NCBI RefSeq assembly: GCF_000276665.1
Contig: NW_004955437.1
Location: forward strand, 3,435,127 to 3,499,126
DNA length: 64,000 bases
Source of the DNA: Chinchilla lanigera
Lineage: Eukaryota > Chordata > Mammalia > Rodentia > Chinchillidae
Direction: 5' to 3'
The notes under the pieces: generated by a model
Databases searched by the model: none
What the model saw: only the letters and a program-made list of their open reading frames with translations
What the model was told of the DNA's origin: nothing
Part shown: positions 36,431-49,256 of the stretch, one piece after another
Layout: every line of letters begins with the position of its first letter
Numbering within the stretch: the first letter of the stretch is position 1
Translations under genes and position numbers: made by a program

Positions 36431-36841
36431 TAAGATTACTTTGCCATAATTAGAGATAATTTATACCAGATTAAACACATTTTAGAACTCTGTTTATGAA
36501 AACATTTAATGGCTCTATAAAGAGGGCTGTCAAAGCATGAGTAAAATTCCTAGTAGGCAAAGGCAATGTCTTATACTCCTTGCGTACGTCACGAAGCCCA
36601 GCACACAGTTCTGGGCCAGAAAGTATTTATTTAATGACTAATCTGAAAACAGGGCATTAAGGAAAGGGTGGTAATTTTCACTAATTTATAGTTATTTTCC
36701 TTTAAAAATCTATTAGTACTCCTATTTTAATAAATTCCAGGAGGCTGTTCAGATTTATTACTGATATGGAGCTTTTGTTTCACAACACTATTCTAAAATA
36801 AATGATGCGTTGGTTGGGGTTTTCTTGGGACAAATAAAGAT

Positions 36842-37005
36842 TTTATTTTTTTTTTGGTGTGTGTCTCTTTGAGACAGGGTCTCACTATGCAGTTCAGCTG
36901 GCCTTGAACTCACTTTATACCCAGTCTGGCTTTGAACTCACAGTGAACCTCCTGCCTCAGCCACCCAAGTGCTGGGATTATAGGTATGCACTACCACGCC
37001 TGGCT
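36842..37005 (-). mobile_element. B1 SINE
   Basis: Antisense B1 with poly(T) start and moderate divergence. Confidence 0.88.
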
Positions 37006-38198
37006 GAACAGACTATTTTTTGATGTGAAGACTTGGAGAAAACTTTTGGGAAAAAAGGAGGTATCTATAGATCCACAATATTTGAGAATGAACACTGTCC
37101 ATTTTAGCCCAAGATACTATACATACTGTGTTTCATGAAAACATATAAGAAAATGGTTTTGAGAGTTTACTCTCATCTTTGACTTATTTGCAAGGACATT
37201 CATAAGTCCTCCAAAACCATGTGAACAAATGAACAACAAAAAATCAACCTCACCGCTCTACCAGGTCTCAGTAAGGGCATACATGGAATATTTCTTCTAA
37301 TTTCTGATACAGTTTTGTTTTTGCTACTTTATTTATAAAGTACATATAGCGAGATTTTGTTATCATCATCATTTTGTACTTTATGAGACCTCTGTCTTTA
37401 ACAGGAAATGTTATCGCATGCTTATTTTTGTAATTACTGATATGAGAGAGTTACTCTTATTTTAGACGTCCTATATAGTATTTTCTCGTTGTTTTTGCTG
37501 GATTGATAAAGCTTCCCTTATTCCTCTGTTTCACCACTCCACACCGGGGGGTTGGAAGTTCTAGGTGCTACTGTCACTAGTACTTTTCATTCAATTTTTA
37601 ACAAATCACTTAAAGGCATAGCAATTGTCTATCAATTTTAAGAATTAATCAGCACATTCTTCCTTGGAATAAGAAAATAATTTACTTAACTGAAAGGTTT
37701 AAATAATTTGTTATTAGTAAATGTTTGTGGTATATAACAACTACATTCATCTTAGTGTTTTGGTACATATACATACCACATCTTAATCACTTTTACAAGA
37801 AAATAGTTTTACACAATTATGCCTCCTTTCATTTCCTGGCTCTACCACATTGTTAAAAATCACCCGAGGACCTAGGTGCAAATTGCTAACTTATTGTTTT
37901 TTAAAAATTAATTAAATTTATTGGTACATTCTAGATATACACAACGATCACATTATCATAGAGCATTTGTACCTGGACATGATGCACCTTGCTTTTTTCC
38001 CATTCCCTCTTCTCAATCACTCTCCCCCGCTTATTTACGAAAGTTTTGTTTCCTTTTTCCCTTCATTTCCCATTTTTTTCTTCTCCCTACGTTCCTTTTC
38101 CACTCCTTCTCCCCATTCTCCTTCCCATTTGAACATTTTCTTCCTGTTTCACAATATCTATTATACACTTTGATCCTTATTTACACTTTTGGTTTCTC

Positions 38199-38373
38199 TC
38201 TCCTTTTTTTTTTTTTTTTTTTTTTGTAGTCTTTTTTGAGACAGGGTCTCACTATACAGTTCAGGTTGGCCTTAAGCTCATTTTGTAGTCTAGGCTGCTC
38301 TCAAACTTGCGATGATCCTCCTGTCTCAGCCTCCCGAGTGCTGGGATTACAGGCATGCACCACCACGCCTGGC
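38199..38373 (-). mobile_element. B1 SINE in L1, 18-bp target duplication
   Basis: Exact ttacacttttggtttctc at 38181-38198 and 38374-38391. Confidence 0.95.
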
Positions 38374-39033
38374 TTACACTTTTGGTTTCTCATACCAGAG
38401 AAATAATGCAGTATTTATGTATGTGTGTCCAAATTATTTCACCTAAGAATATGGTCTCAAGGTGCATCTTTTTAGCTAGAAATGCACCATGCTTCTCTTT
38501 TTTATGGCAGAGCTGTACTCCATTGTATAAAAAAAAAAATCTGCTCTGTCTATTAGTTGATAGGCATATGGGCTGTTTCCAAGATTTAGCTATTGCAGAC
38601 TGTGCTGCTATAAGCATGGGTACACATATATTATTGTGGTATGATGTTTTTAATTATTTTGGGATGAAGGGGAATAGCTGGGTCAAATGGAACTTCTAGT
38701 TTTCATTTTTTCAAGCAATTTTCACAGTGGTTGCACCAGTCTACACTTCCACCAAGAGTAGAGAAGGGTTCCTTTTTCCCCACAGCCCCTCCAGCATTTG
38801 TTATTGGTTGATTTCTTCGTAACAGCCATTCCTTCTGGAGTGAAGTAGAATCTCAGCATTGTTTTAATGTGCATCTCTCTAATGACCAGGGATGGTGAAT
38901 GTTTTTTCGTATATTTGCCATTTCCACTTCATCATCTGAGAAGTGTGTATTCATTTTAGAAGCCCATTTTGGATTGGGTGTTTTAATTTTGGGGGGGTCT
39001 GATTTTTTTACTTCTCTATTCTAGATAGTAGTA

Positions 39034-39305
39034 NNNNNNNNNNNNNNNNNNNNNNNNNNNNNNNNNNNNNNNNNNNNNNNNNNNNNNNNNNNNNNNNNNN
39101 NNNNNNNNNNNNNNNNNNNNNNNNNNNNNNNNNNNNNNNNNNNNNNNNNNNNNNNNNNNNNNNNNNNNNNNNNNNNNNNNNNNNNNNNNNNNNNNNNNNN
39201 NNNNNNNNNNNNNNNNNNNNNNNNNNNNNNNNNNNNNNNNNNNNNNNNNNNNNNNNNNNNNNNNNNNNNNNNNNNNNNNNNNNNNNNNNNNNNNNNNNNN
39301 NNNNN
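39034..39305. other. Assembly gap (272 N) inside antisense L1
   Basis: L1 antisense sequence is recognisable on both sides. Confidence 1.
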
Positions 39306-40599
39306 AGAGATTTAATTTTAGCCTTTGGCATGTGGAAAGCCAGTTTTTCCAGCACCATTTATTAAGGAGGCGGTCTCTCTTCCAGTGAAGGTGTTTGGCT
39401 CTTTTGTTGAAGATAAGCTAGCTAAGTGCGTTTAGAGTTGTTTATGCATCTTCTAATCTGTTCCACTGATCCTCAGGTCTGTTTTTTCTTTTTCTTTCTA
39501 TTTTTTTTTTTTTGGAAGCACCATGCTGTTTTTATCACAGTAGCTTTGTAGTATAATTTCAATTTAGGGATTGTGATGCACCCTGCCTTGACTTTGTTGC
39601 TCAGAACTGCTTTTGCTATGCTATGTCTCTTCTGGTTCCAAATGAATTCTAGGACTATTTTCTGTATTTAATGTTATTTTTAACATTATAGCCCTACCAC
39701 TTCAAATATCTTTCATGATAAATACATCCAATTCAGGAATTACTTTTTTGTTCACTACTGTTTCTTATGCCTTGAACTGTTATTTCTTGGGTTTATTTTT
39801 TATGTTTTAGTATATACTAGTTTTTTTTCAAGAAGGGCATAAATCTGCATATTCTAAAAGGTTAATTTTGTTCTTATACTTAAACAATAGACTATGTACA
39901 GAATTCTAGGTTCAAAATACTGATCGGTATACACACTGCTCAAAGCACTATTTCTAGTACTGAGTGTTACTAACACAATTTTTGTATCTTTGCATATAAC
40001 TTGTTTTTCCCTGTGAGAGTTTAGAATTTTCTTTTAAGCAATGGAATTCAGAAATTTCACCAGGTAAAATATCTAGGTGAAAAAATCACTCCTTCTATCT
40101 GTCTGCCTTTTAGTCTTAAGACTTAATGCTTTTGCAGGGAGTTTTGTTATGTGTTTGATTAGATTAGATGCTTACTGTCTCTTCTGGATTTGTCATCCAC
40201 ATCCTTTCATTTTTCTTTCTCCTTCATCTCTTGTTTTCCTCTGTGTTCTGAGATATCCTTGGCTGTTGTTCAGGTCACCAGTTTAGCTTTTAGGAAAAGC
40301 CCACTCTGCTCTTCCTCTCTCAGTCCAAGTTTCAATTTTGATGAACATATTCTTAATTCCAGAAACTTTCCTGTCTTTCTTTTCCTTCTTAGAGAAGTTC
40401 ATTTTTTGACTTACAAATCTAATATCCTTGTAACTATCTCTAAAGATAGTAATCAGTATTTTAAAGTTCTTGTCTACTTTTTGTTAGTTTGTCTTAGTGC
40501 TTTTTATTTTTTCATCATATTTGGTAATGATTTTTTTGTCTGGGCATAGAGGAAACGTTCAGAATGATCAAATGATTACAATTACCTGGCATCATTTTT

Positions 40600-40808
40600 T
40601 CCTTTTTTTTTTTTTTTTCCTGGCAGTACTGGGGATTGAAACCAGGGCCTCGTGAAAGCTGGGAGAGTGCTCTAACATTGAGCTGCACTTCCAATCCTTC
40701 TTTTATTTTATTTTGAGACAGAACCTCACTAATTTGCTCAGGCTGGCCTTGAACTTGTAATCCTCCTGTCTCAGCCTCCTAGAGTAGATAGGACTACAGG
40801 CATGAGAT
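40600..40808 (-). mobile_element. B1-dID SINE
   Basis: Antisense ID half (gtactggggattgaaaccag) then antisense B1 half. Confidence 0.8.
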
Positions 40809-41204
40809 AACTTTGTGCTTTGATTGTGGCACAATTTTTTATAAACACCGAATGTGTTTCCATGGCAGGCCTTTTCCCAAGGGTGAGCTGACTGTGGGGG
40901 GCCTATGAGTAAAGAGTTCACAAGTATTTACTGAGTAGTTACTATGTGCCAAGCATGACAGACACAGGAAGGTGGGGATGCCCTTCTGCACTGCTGTCTG
41001 ACTTCAGGAGCTGAACCCTTGTTTTATCTGCTGTTGCACAGAGCTGGCTTTTCACACTTTATCTGCATCTGTTTTATGTAGTTGCTCTCTGGTCCAGGCC
41101 CCAACACCTGCGGTTTTCTGAGGCTGCTCCCTGTTTCACTTTGGAGCCTGGCCTTGTTTGCATTAGCTTCAGAGTAAAAGTCACAGCCAGCCAGACCCTA
41201 GGTT

Positions 41205-41372
41205 CATAGTTTTCAGTTTGTATCTGCAGACTGGAATCACCTGGTAAGTTAAAAAAATACGTGTGCCAGCAGTTCCATCCCTTGGGACTTTTATTTAACT
41301 GGTCTGAGGCTTGGGCATCAGGGTTTTTAACAGCTCCCCTGATAAAATTCAGCCAAAGCTGAGAGCAACTGC
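41205..41372 (+). mobile_element. MER5A (hAT-Charlie DNA transposon)
   Basis: actggaatcacctggtaag, then actggtctgaggcttgggca and a closing palindromic half, as in MER5A. Confidence 0.7.
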
Positions 41373-42587
41373 ACAGAGGCTTACTGGCCTAGCTGTCCCA
41401 TGTTGTTTTATAACAATCCTGCAGTTGCCCCATAGCCTGTTCTGGCTCCCTCGTACCAGCTGATTGCGAGCTTGGAGTTCTGCCCGCTCTTGTTGAGAAC
41501 GGTATGTACCTCTGCAGAGGTCTTCTCTACACCTGTTTTGGGCTGGGTTTGCTGAATCTAGTTCCCATCATTCCCGTTTTATCTACTTTACACATTCCTG
41601 GGATTTGTCATGATTTCTGACCCACTTCTAGTCTTCCTTTTCCTAGCACGCTTATTGATTTTCTCCTCTGTTATTGAAGCCCCCCTCCCCTTGCCACCCA
41701 CATCTCAGTGGTTTAGGAGGTGAGAGGGAAAGGAGGCTCTCCAACAACTTGAACTTGCAAGTCGCTCTGCTGAAATATTCGCATTTGAACGTTCTGCCAA
41801 CAGTGTGCATTGTCTACATTCAAATGAGGCAAGAAAACCATACACAGCCAGCATTTTCAGGAGCCTGTTTCAACTACTGAAGTTGAAAATCCAGGGGATG
41901 AAAAGCTAGGAGCTGGGGAAGAGGAACTGGTAGCTTTTCAGAGTCTTATGTCAGTCATATTGGATTTTCTAAGAAAGCAAAGCTTCGAAGTGGCAATGCA
42001 GCCATTACCGACGAGTAAACCCAAGTATGAGACGGAAGTATCAGTCATCATCACGGCAATAGAGGACCTTAGAACACAGTGATTTGTTTTCAACAGAAAA
42101 AGGACAACACTGAATAAAAATTACATCTGAGTTAACACAAGAAAAAGTATAGTGGAATAATACCTAAAATTGATTCGCAAGCACTGGGGGCATGATATAG
42201 AAAGTAAAAATCAACATTTCCTTGAGAAAGTTGAAATTATTTTAAGGTATCATAAATTCTGTTTTCTACACAGAGATGAATTATGAAAAGGAAACAAAAG
42301 ATTACAATTTAGAAAAATAGTCTGAATTATGGTACCTCACTCTTTGAAAACCCAAAACCTAGAGAAATTTAGATTTAGAACTTAGTAATAGATCTTATAT
42401 CTACCAATATATAAAATTAATTTGAAGACAGTTACTAGAGGCAAATTAACCATGGGTTCTGGGGCAAGCTGAGCAGGGCCAGAGGACTTTCTGATGGATT
42501 ATGTACAGGAAAATGATAGAGGTATCAAGGATTTCTTTCGTTAAGCCCATCTAAAGGAAGTAAAACTTACTGTATACAGATCATACG

Positions 42588-42768
42588 TAGGAGGCATGGT
42601 GGGACACTCCCATAATCCTAATATTTTCAGAGGCTGAGGCAAGAGGATTCCAAGTTTGAGCCCAGGTTGGGCAATTTAGTGATTTAGCAAAAAACTTACT
42701 TAAATTAAAAAGAGGCCTGGGGATGTAGCTCAGTACAAGGGCCCTGGGTTCGATTCCCAGTTTTTTAA
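42588..42768 (+). mobile_element. B1-dID SINE
   Basis: B1 half, aaagaggcctggggatgtag ID half, ending ggttcgattcccag. Confidence 0.82.
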
Positions 42769-43012
42769 AAAAGACTACATTATATAGAGTAAGGAAAAAG
42801 AAATTAGGTGTCCAATATATATTTTCTTAATTGTCACAACAGCCTGCAGGGGTAAAACATTTTCCAGAGGAGAAAATCTGATGTTCAGTGTGTTGTCTAA
42901 AGTCATATAACCATTAGGTAATGATTCCAAGACTTAAATAATTCAAGATGCCGTCACTCCCAAAGCCTGTGTGTGCCTCTGCAGGGTTACCTCCCTGCCC
43001 TTTGTACAGAAA

Positions 43013-43055
43013 CAGCCGGGCGTGGTGGCACATGCCTGCAACGCCAGCACAGGGC
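43013..43055 (+). mobile_element. Truncated SINE, 5' end only
   Basis: gccgggcgtggtggcacatg and about 20 more bases of B1 5' sequence without the rest or an A tail. Confidence 0.75.
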
Positions 43056-44148
43056 TCTAAGGGTCTGTGGTGACATGTGGCCGTGGGTGACCAGGGTCTG
43101 TCGCTATTTCACTGCAGAGCTGCGGACCCTCAGAGCACAGGTGACACTATGAAGAAGACGCAGACTGGAAGAACTGCGAGGGAAGGCGGTGGTCCTGGTT
43201 TGGAGCAGGAACCAAGGCAGCTGTCTTCCTCCCTTACACGGCTAACTCACTGAAGAGCGAAAAGGCAGCACACCTTAACTGAAAAATAAAAATATAATAC
43301 AATAACTAGCTATAAAACTGATTTGTTCCAGAAAACCAAAAAAGGCTTTTGGGTGAAAAAGTAAAAACAAAACAAACCATTTACTTTATATTTCCCAGGA
43401 AAGTATACTCTAATGAGATGAGAGACAAAAGATTAGTCATTGCTCTTCCTTAAAATATTTGGAAACAGGAAAAAATAAAATTGCATAAAGGGCTATTCAA
43501 ATCTACATTCTGAAAATTCCATCTCTAGTATGATTCCCTTTATGTAAAAAAAGGGGCCATATGAACACAAACACACTTGTATCCGGTCATTTCTGTGTAA
43601 CAAATGTGGAAACCACGCTGTAATACACACGAGTGACCTAAGCTCACTGAAGGGAGTGAGAAGGAACACACGTGCCAAAGCTGAAAAACCATTCTGATGT
43701 CCACTGGAAGGCTAACGACAAAAGGATCCACACGAGTACTTTCAACCTAGAAAATGTCTTTTTCACGGGGAGGTGGGTTAGCAACTCCGAAACTCTGTAT
43801 GAGTATTCTGGGATTGCACAGATGAGTAATGCACTGCAGATGCACTGCAGGGAAAAGCTGCAAATGAGCAAGAGCAGAACAAACCCGTGTGGTGCCCTGG
43901 AGCCGTCAGCGTGGTTTTCAGTACAGCTGCAGACCGACATGCAAGTGCACACTGGTGTGCACCTACCTCCGAGCTCTGTCTGCTGAGATGTGCGGGAAGC
44001 AAGAAACCGCCCCACAGGGCACCACCACCCAGGTCTCCAATAGAAGGAATCGGCGCTCCCAGGAGAGACGGCCAATTCCAGGGTCAGGGGAGGGAAATTT
44101 TAGGAGCGCTTAGAGCATTCTGTGGTGTCAGAAGGTAAGGAAGTGAGC

Positions 44149-44315
44149 TGGGTGTGGTGGTCATGCAGGGTACTCAGGGGCTGAGGCAGGAGAATTGAAA
44201 GTTCAAGCCTCATATGGGCAATTTAGTGAGAACTTACATCAAAATAAAAAATTAAAGGGCTGGGTATGTACTTCTCTGTAAGAGCCCTGGATTCAGACCC
44301 CAGTAGCGCAAAAGA
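44149..44315 (+). mobile_element. B1-dID SINE
   Basis: B1 half then aaagggctgggtatgtactt ID half. Confidence 0.78.
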
Positions 44316-44429
44316 AGACAAAGGAAAAAAGTAAGGAAGTACAAAAACAATAACCAGCACCCCCCATTCAGTGGGGGCAAGTTCAAAGAACATGACAGGA
44401 GTTTCTAATAATCAAATCTTAGGCAATTT

Positions 44430-45475
44430 GAGAGAGAGAGAAAAAAGTAATAGAAAGAAACTTACAGAAGCAAATAAATATCCACAGATGCATAATGATA
44501 CTGAAGATATATAAGGGAGAAGGGACAGCTCTTCCTTATAGTAAAATTCCAGTTAATAAATATGGAGGGAAAATGGAAATAGAAAAATTACTATCGGTGA
44601 AATTCCACAGTAATACCTGTTATATACAAAAGTCATTTACGGATGCTGGAATGGCTGTATGAAGATTCATATGGTACAAACCAAGCCATCTGCACTGTCT
44701 CCTGGTATTCCTCTCCCAAATGAGATACTTAGTAATCACAAAGGAAAAACAGTAACTTTACAGGAGAGAAACAAGGCACACTCCACCTTAACCAAATGAC
44801 CTACGATATCACCACTAGTAATGAGAAACCAACATCATGGACCTCCTGATGTTGAACTGAGGTGGACATGACATATATGGTATTTTCCAAAAATGTACAA
44901 CTTCAATCTAATCATTTAAAACATAAAACAAATCTAAATTGGAGGGTACTCTACAAAATAGCCAGTTGCCTTCAAAATCCTCAGTCATGAAAGACTAAGA
45001 CTAAAACCTCTCATACATTAGAAGGGAATAGAGACAGGACAGCACACATGTAACCCCAGCACTTGGTGGGGCTGAGGCAGGAGGATCACATATTTGAGTC
45101 CTGCCTGGACAAGTCAAGGAGATTTTGTTTCAAATATTAAAAGGGGCAGGGGTGGAGATGTAGCTTAGTGTAAAGGCCCTGGCTTCAGGCCCTGGGTTCA
45201 GGTAGCTGTATAGGTATGTAGATGGATAAATAAACAAGACACCTAAATACAATGCTAGATCCTACATCTGATCTTTGACCAGAAAAGAACACTAATACTG
45301 CACTAATGTTAATTTCCTGATTTTGATATACGTCCTGTGGCTCGCGGTAAGATCTTAACATTACAGGAAGCTGAGTGAAGCATACAAGGGAACTTTCTGT
45401 AACAGTTTTGCAACTTTTCCGTAAGTCTAAAAATTATTTTTAAAAAATTTAAAAATATGACTACTATTGAAAACA
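44430..45475 (+). mobile_element. Old L1 (L1M-type) 3' end, sense
   Basis: gttaatttcctgattttgat, gaagctgagtgaagcataca and ttttgcaacttttccgtaag are the classic order of ancient L1 3' ends. Split by a B1-dID. Confidence 0.65.
45030..45205 (+). mobile_element. B1-dID SINE
   Basis: B1 half then ggtggagatgtagcttagtg ID half, in L1. Confidence 0.78.
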
Positions 45476-46187
45476 TTACCCCAAATAAGACTTAACTTAG
45501 CCTACTGCAAAGTCCATTTCTATAGTGGAAGTCTATAATTGGAGGAGATTTTTCCTTTTAGTTGACCCTACAGTTTAAAAACATAAATTACTGAACTGGG
45601 AAGTTCCTATATTGTAAGAAAAAACTTGTATATACATTTGCAAATTTTCATAATAAAATTTAAAATATAAGACATAAATAAGCTTTTTAAGTGACTGTTA
45701 ATACAGTAAAGATAATTTTCAATCATTCCTATAACTTTCACAAAAATCTAGAATCTTACCATGGTTAGGACATGGTCTGGCCCTGCCCTATCACCTAAGA
45801 AGATCACAAATGCCCAGAAGTGAGGCCAGAGCCAGCTCAGGCTGGAGCCAGCCCTGGAATCCCCTCTCTTGACCTCAGGCCTGGATCTATTTCTCCCATG
45901 AACATCTGAGTTCTTCATTTAATCTAAAACTTAGCATGAATAATAATGATCTAAACACATTATCATCACAGTTAAAATATTTATAACTGCTTCTAATAAA
46001 ACATAAAAGACAACTACTAAATTTGAAGTAATTTATTTGACTTGTGGGAATGAAATGAAACATGGATCCAAAGTAGTACACACAATATGAACAAGAAATT
46101 TAAATATTCTAGTTATCTGTCTTAAGTGAATTGTCATTTTAAGTAGGTCTTATACAATAATAGTTCATGCTGTTATTTAATGGTTTA

Positions 46188-46330
46188 GTTTTTTGTTTGT
46201 TTGTTTGGTTGTTTGAGTCAGGGTCTTGCTCTGTTGCCTAGCCTGGTCTCAAATTCCAGAGCACAGTGATCTTCCTGCCTCGGCCTCCTGAGTAGCTGGG
46301 ACTGTGGGTGTGCTCAATCATGCTGGCTTT
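46188..46330 (-). mobile_element. B1 SINE, old
   Basis: Antisense, T-rich start, 'gagtagctgggac' variant as in oldest B1/B1-dID. Confidence 0.75.
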
Positions 46331-46829
46331 AATTTTTTTGTTTTTTCTGAATGGAAATATTTCTGTGTTTTTCACAACTTCCTTTTGAAGGATTTCAGCT
46401 TCAGTTAATGGCATCTTTTAGACATTTATAACATAAGAAGCCTTTTCTGAACAAATGCATCAGGCACTGTAGCTGAAACCGAAAAAGGCAAGGGGAGATT
46501 TGGGTCCTCAGGCGCTCACCGCGCACGGGGACCGATGGGCAATGCTGACTGAAATATGAAGTGATAAGCAGAATAGAATGGAAGAAGAGTCCCCCATCAC
46601 CCCAGTCCTCAGAGGTGTCCTTACTCCCAGTGAACGACAGAGGAAATGAAGGAGCTCTGGGTTGCTCAATAATTCGCAAAGCAGGACTTGAACCCGGGTC
46701 TTCTGATTTAGGGTAGAATCAATTTTGATCTAAACGATTAACTGTGTCACATCATGACAGTCAAGGTCGTACAGGGGTTTGAGTCCTGAAGAGGACTACA
46801 GTCTGTGGCTGTCTAGTAACCTTCTGAAC

Positions 46830-47070
46830 TCAGACAGTCTGAGTGACATCTCTGCATTCACCTTCCTCACCTGGGGACAATAAGCTCATCTCACGAGGTT
46901 ACTGAGAAACAAATGAACAGATACGTAAGGCAACGCTAGGGTTAGTTTTTGGCACCCCACGGAGTCCAAACCCTGAGGATTCCTTAACGGTTGTGATTGT
47001 TTTTATTCATTTTTGAGTCTGTAGAGGGCGGCAGGGTGCCTGGCACACATACACTAAATTAATATTTACT
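46830..47070 (+). mobile_element. MIR SINE
   Basis: ctgcattcaccttcctcacc, ggggacaataagctcat and the tggcacacatacac end follow MIR order. Confidence 0.6.
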
Positions 47071-47226
47071 AAATGAAGCCATTAAATGAATGCTGAATCT
47101 AAAACTATTCTTGCAATATATTCAGTATGCTTATTTCCATTATCAGACTTTTAAAAAAAAATCCCATGTCATCTGCATAAATGGATTTCAACTTTTAAGG
47201 GGCAGCCCCCTCACAGCAACACTTAC

Positions 47227-47341
47227 TGTCCACTCTTGCCCCTTCATTCGGGTTGGAATACCCCTCTCCTTTCCGCTTGATTCTCCTGATGATGCCTCCA
47301 TCTTCGAATAAATCCTCTCCTTTGAAATCAAGGAGCTCAAT
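47227..47341 (-). CDS. FKBP5: FKBP5 exon 5: FK1-FK2 linker and start of FK2
   Basis: The exon is 115 bp: 38 codons (I132 to D169) plus the first base of the I170 codon. It opens with [16 protein letters not shown], the end of FK1 and the acidic linker, then [19 protein letters not shown] at the start of FK2. The acceptor is TTTCTAG|ATTGAG and the donor GGACA|GTAAGT. It differs from human (from memory) at T152I, T167R and E169D. The linker holds the FED motif reported as a casein kinase II-type target in the FKBP51/52 pair (family knowledge). Confidence 0.95.
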
Positions 47342-48249
47342 CTAGAAAGGGAAAAGAGATTCAACAGGAAAAGATCAAACAAAATCAATGTAACACATGT
47401 AAAGGGAAAAGCAACTAATTTGCTTTTCATTTCACAAAATAAGGCTTTTTTTTTTTTTTAAATCTGTGCGTTGCAGTTATTAGAAAAGTAGAGGAAAGGA
47501 ACACTGTAGTTTTCAGTACTTGGAAAGAGCTCTGCGTAATGATAATGTCTAGGACTACATCCTGTGGGGCTGCCGTGCAAAGACAGGCAGGAAATACTTG
47601 GAAAACGGCCTTGCGGGCCGAGAGCCAGAGCGACAAGGTGCCGGCGCACAACTATTTTGTCTGACTCCAAGGCCACCACTCTGTCACCCCAGATTTATGA
47701 AGTTCCCTTTTTAAAAATGTGAGAATAAATCCTAGGAAGCTGGCCTCCTACTGACTAAAGGTGTATCTCACCTCATTAGAATAGGTCTTAAAATCAGGCT
47801 TTGCCAAACATGAGTGATGAATTCAACACAGGACAAATAACATGTCACCACCTACTGCTTCTAAAGAAGGGAAATCTGTGACACTTATAAATCTTTATTA
47901 ACATTTATAAGCCTTAAAAGTACCTTACAACTTGGTACAGGCACATTCAACATTTATTTCCACCACTTCCGTTCTGTCAATTTTGAGTATGTCACATTCA
48001 CTGCTGACCAGAGCTTTTATTTCTGAGTCCAGTGTCTTCTGTCTGTTTGGCTATGACCTCTCTGCTCCAGGCGCACATTTCTAAGAACACACTGGCACAC
48101 ACCCCTTGGGTTTGTGGGAAACAATTCAAAAGGCCGAGCTCCAAAATAAGTACGCTGGATAAGAGTCTAGACGGTAAGCGCAGGGCTCCTGCTCCAAGGC
48201 AGCCCTGCAGGGCAGCAGACGCTGGCAGGGCAGCCCCACACACACTTGC
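47342..48249 (-). other. FKBP5 intron 4 (GC-AG type)
   Basis: The 908-bp intron begins GCAAGT and ends TTTCTAG. No repeat is recognised inside apart from a short poly(T) near 47448. Confidence 0.8.
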
Positions 48250-48392
48250 CTCAAAAAAGAGGGTTGCATTCGCGGGAATTTTAGGGAGGCTGCCGGCCGA
48301 GCCATAGGCGTATTCTGGTTTGCAGAGCAAATGGCAGAGCTCCCCTTTCTTCATGGTGGCCACTCCAATGTCCCAGGCCTTGATAACCTGGC
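48250..48392 (-). CDS. FKBP5: FKBP5 exon 4: distal FK1 domain
   Basis: The exon is 143 bp: two bases completing a Gly codon, then 47 codons (Q85 to E131) beginning [20 protein letters not shown]. It carries the FK1 active-site residues V86, I87, W90, Y113 and F130, and the 80s loop with L119-P120 that separates FKBP51 from FKBP52. The acceptor is TTGTAG followed by GCCAGG. The donor reads GAG|GCAAGTG, a GC rather than GT donor that otherwise matches the consensus. FK1 binds FK506/rapamycin and contacts the receptor ligand-binding domain in the HSP90 complex (family knowledge). The preceding exon was not found in the 15.6 kb upstream. Confidence 0.96.
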
Positions 48393-49256
48393 CTACAACA
48401 AAGGAAAAGGTATAGGCTATATTTAAAAAGATCTGACTTTCAGAAAACGAAGGTCCAAACAAGCTTCCAACTTTTCATACTACGCACTCAACTAGAAATT
48501 AGGGGTTACCAGACGACGGAACTCAGCAAAAGCTACATGCAAAGAAGTAAATTATGATTTTTTGGAAGGCTATCAGAGACAATTCCCTGCTGAGGAAGAG
48601 GAAGGTAATTATCAACACTAGGCTACTCAAAGATTAAATCTTTGAAAAATGATGGTAACATAATCCACAAGATGTGGCTGTGCTGCAATTGTTGCTTAAT
48701 TTATCATCTCAGCCACAACAATGTGTACATTTTCTAGGCACAGATGGAACACAAATACCAGAAAATGGAGTTTGAAAAAAAAAAGAAAGAAAATGGAGCT
48801 TGTCTTAAGGAAGCTTATAATTTAGTTGGGCAGGGCACAAATACCAAAAACAAGAAGCAACCGTGAAAGTACACTGTATAAATGGGTCCATGAAACAAGT
48901 TCTGAAAACTTAGAATCAGAAAAATATTTCTACAAACAAAAAGGCTGTGGTTATATGTCATTTTGTCAAGTCACAACAATTACAGAACTTTGAGTTTTTT
49001 CTTTTTGCCAGTTCCTGGACACTTAAAGTCACGGCTCAACAACAGAACTATACTAGGCTATGTAATTATAATCTCCGTATCGACAGTGCTCATCATGCGC
49101 ATCCTTAACTGTGTCTTACTGTAAGCAGGTACAAAACCTTCTGGAAGCAAAAGAAAACCTAGGCAATTTAAAAGAATAAAATAACACTTGAGGTGCTGTG
49201 TCAATCAATAAGTAAGTATTCCACCAAGCAGGGTCAGGTAAGCAATGAATGAATTC

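Larger units (their letters stand above)
37895..39840 (-). mobile_element. L1, 3' region through ORF2 C-terminal part
   Basis: Reverse L1 landmarks include ccagcatttgttattggttg, gttttaatgtgcatctctc and, beyond the gap, ccagcaccatttattaagg. It contains a young B1 and the 272-N gap. Confidence 0.78.
31297..47226 (-). other. FKBP5 intron 5
   Basis: The 15.9-kb intron carries the steroid response element at 35418, L1 blocks at 37895-39840 (antisense) and 44430-45475 (sense), MER5A, MIRs, about a dozen B1-family SINEs and a composite local insertion at 32555-32652. 33950-36200 is largely repeat-free and a candidate regulatory block. 39850-40560 is T-rich and looks like very old antisense LINE. 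41370-42580 and 45480-46180 show nothing recognisable. Confidence 0.85.
9680..48392 (-). other. FKBP5: FKBP5 gene, 3' part (eight coding exons plus 3'UTR)
   Basis: FKBP51 is a cytosolic and nuclear FK506-binding peptidyl-prolyl isomerase that joins steroid-receptor/HSP90 complexes through its TPR domain and lowers glucocorticoid receptor sensitivity. Eight exons splice in frame into 373 codons matching human residues 85-457, and the C-terminus falls at 457 as in human. FKBP5 is chosen over its paralogue FKBP4 because the 80s-loop residue at 119 is Leu (Pro in FKBP52) and the tail ends in EGHL, close to human EGHV. Introns 3 to 10 measure >15.6 kb, 908, 15930, 4678, 2423, 9630, 1091 and 660 bp. 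The upstream exons and promoter are not in the window. Confidence 0.96.
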
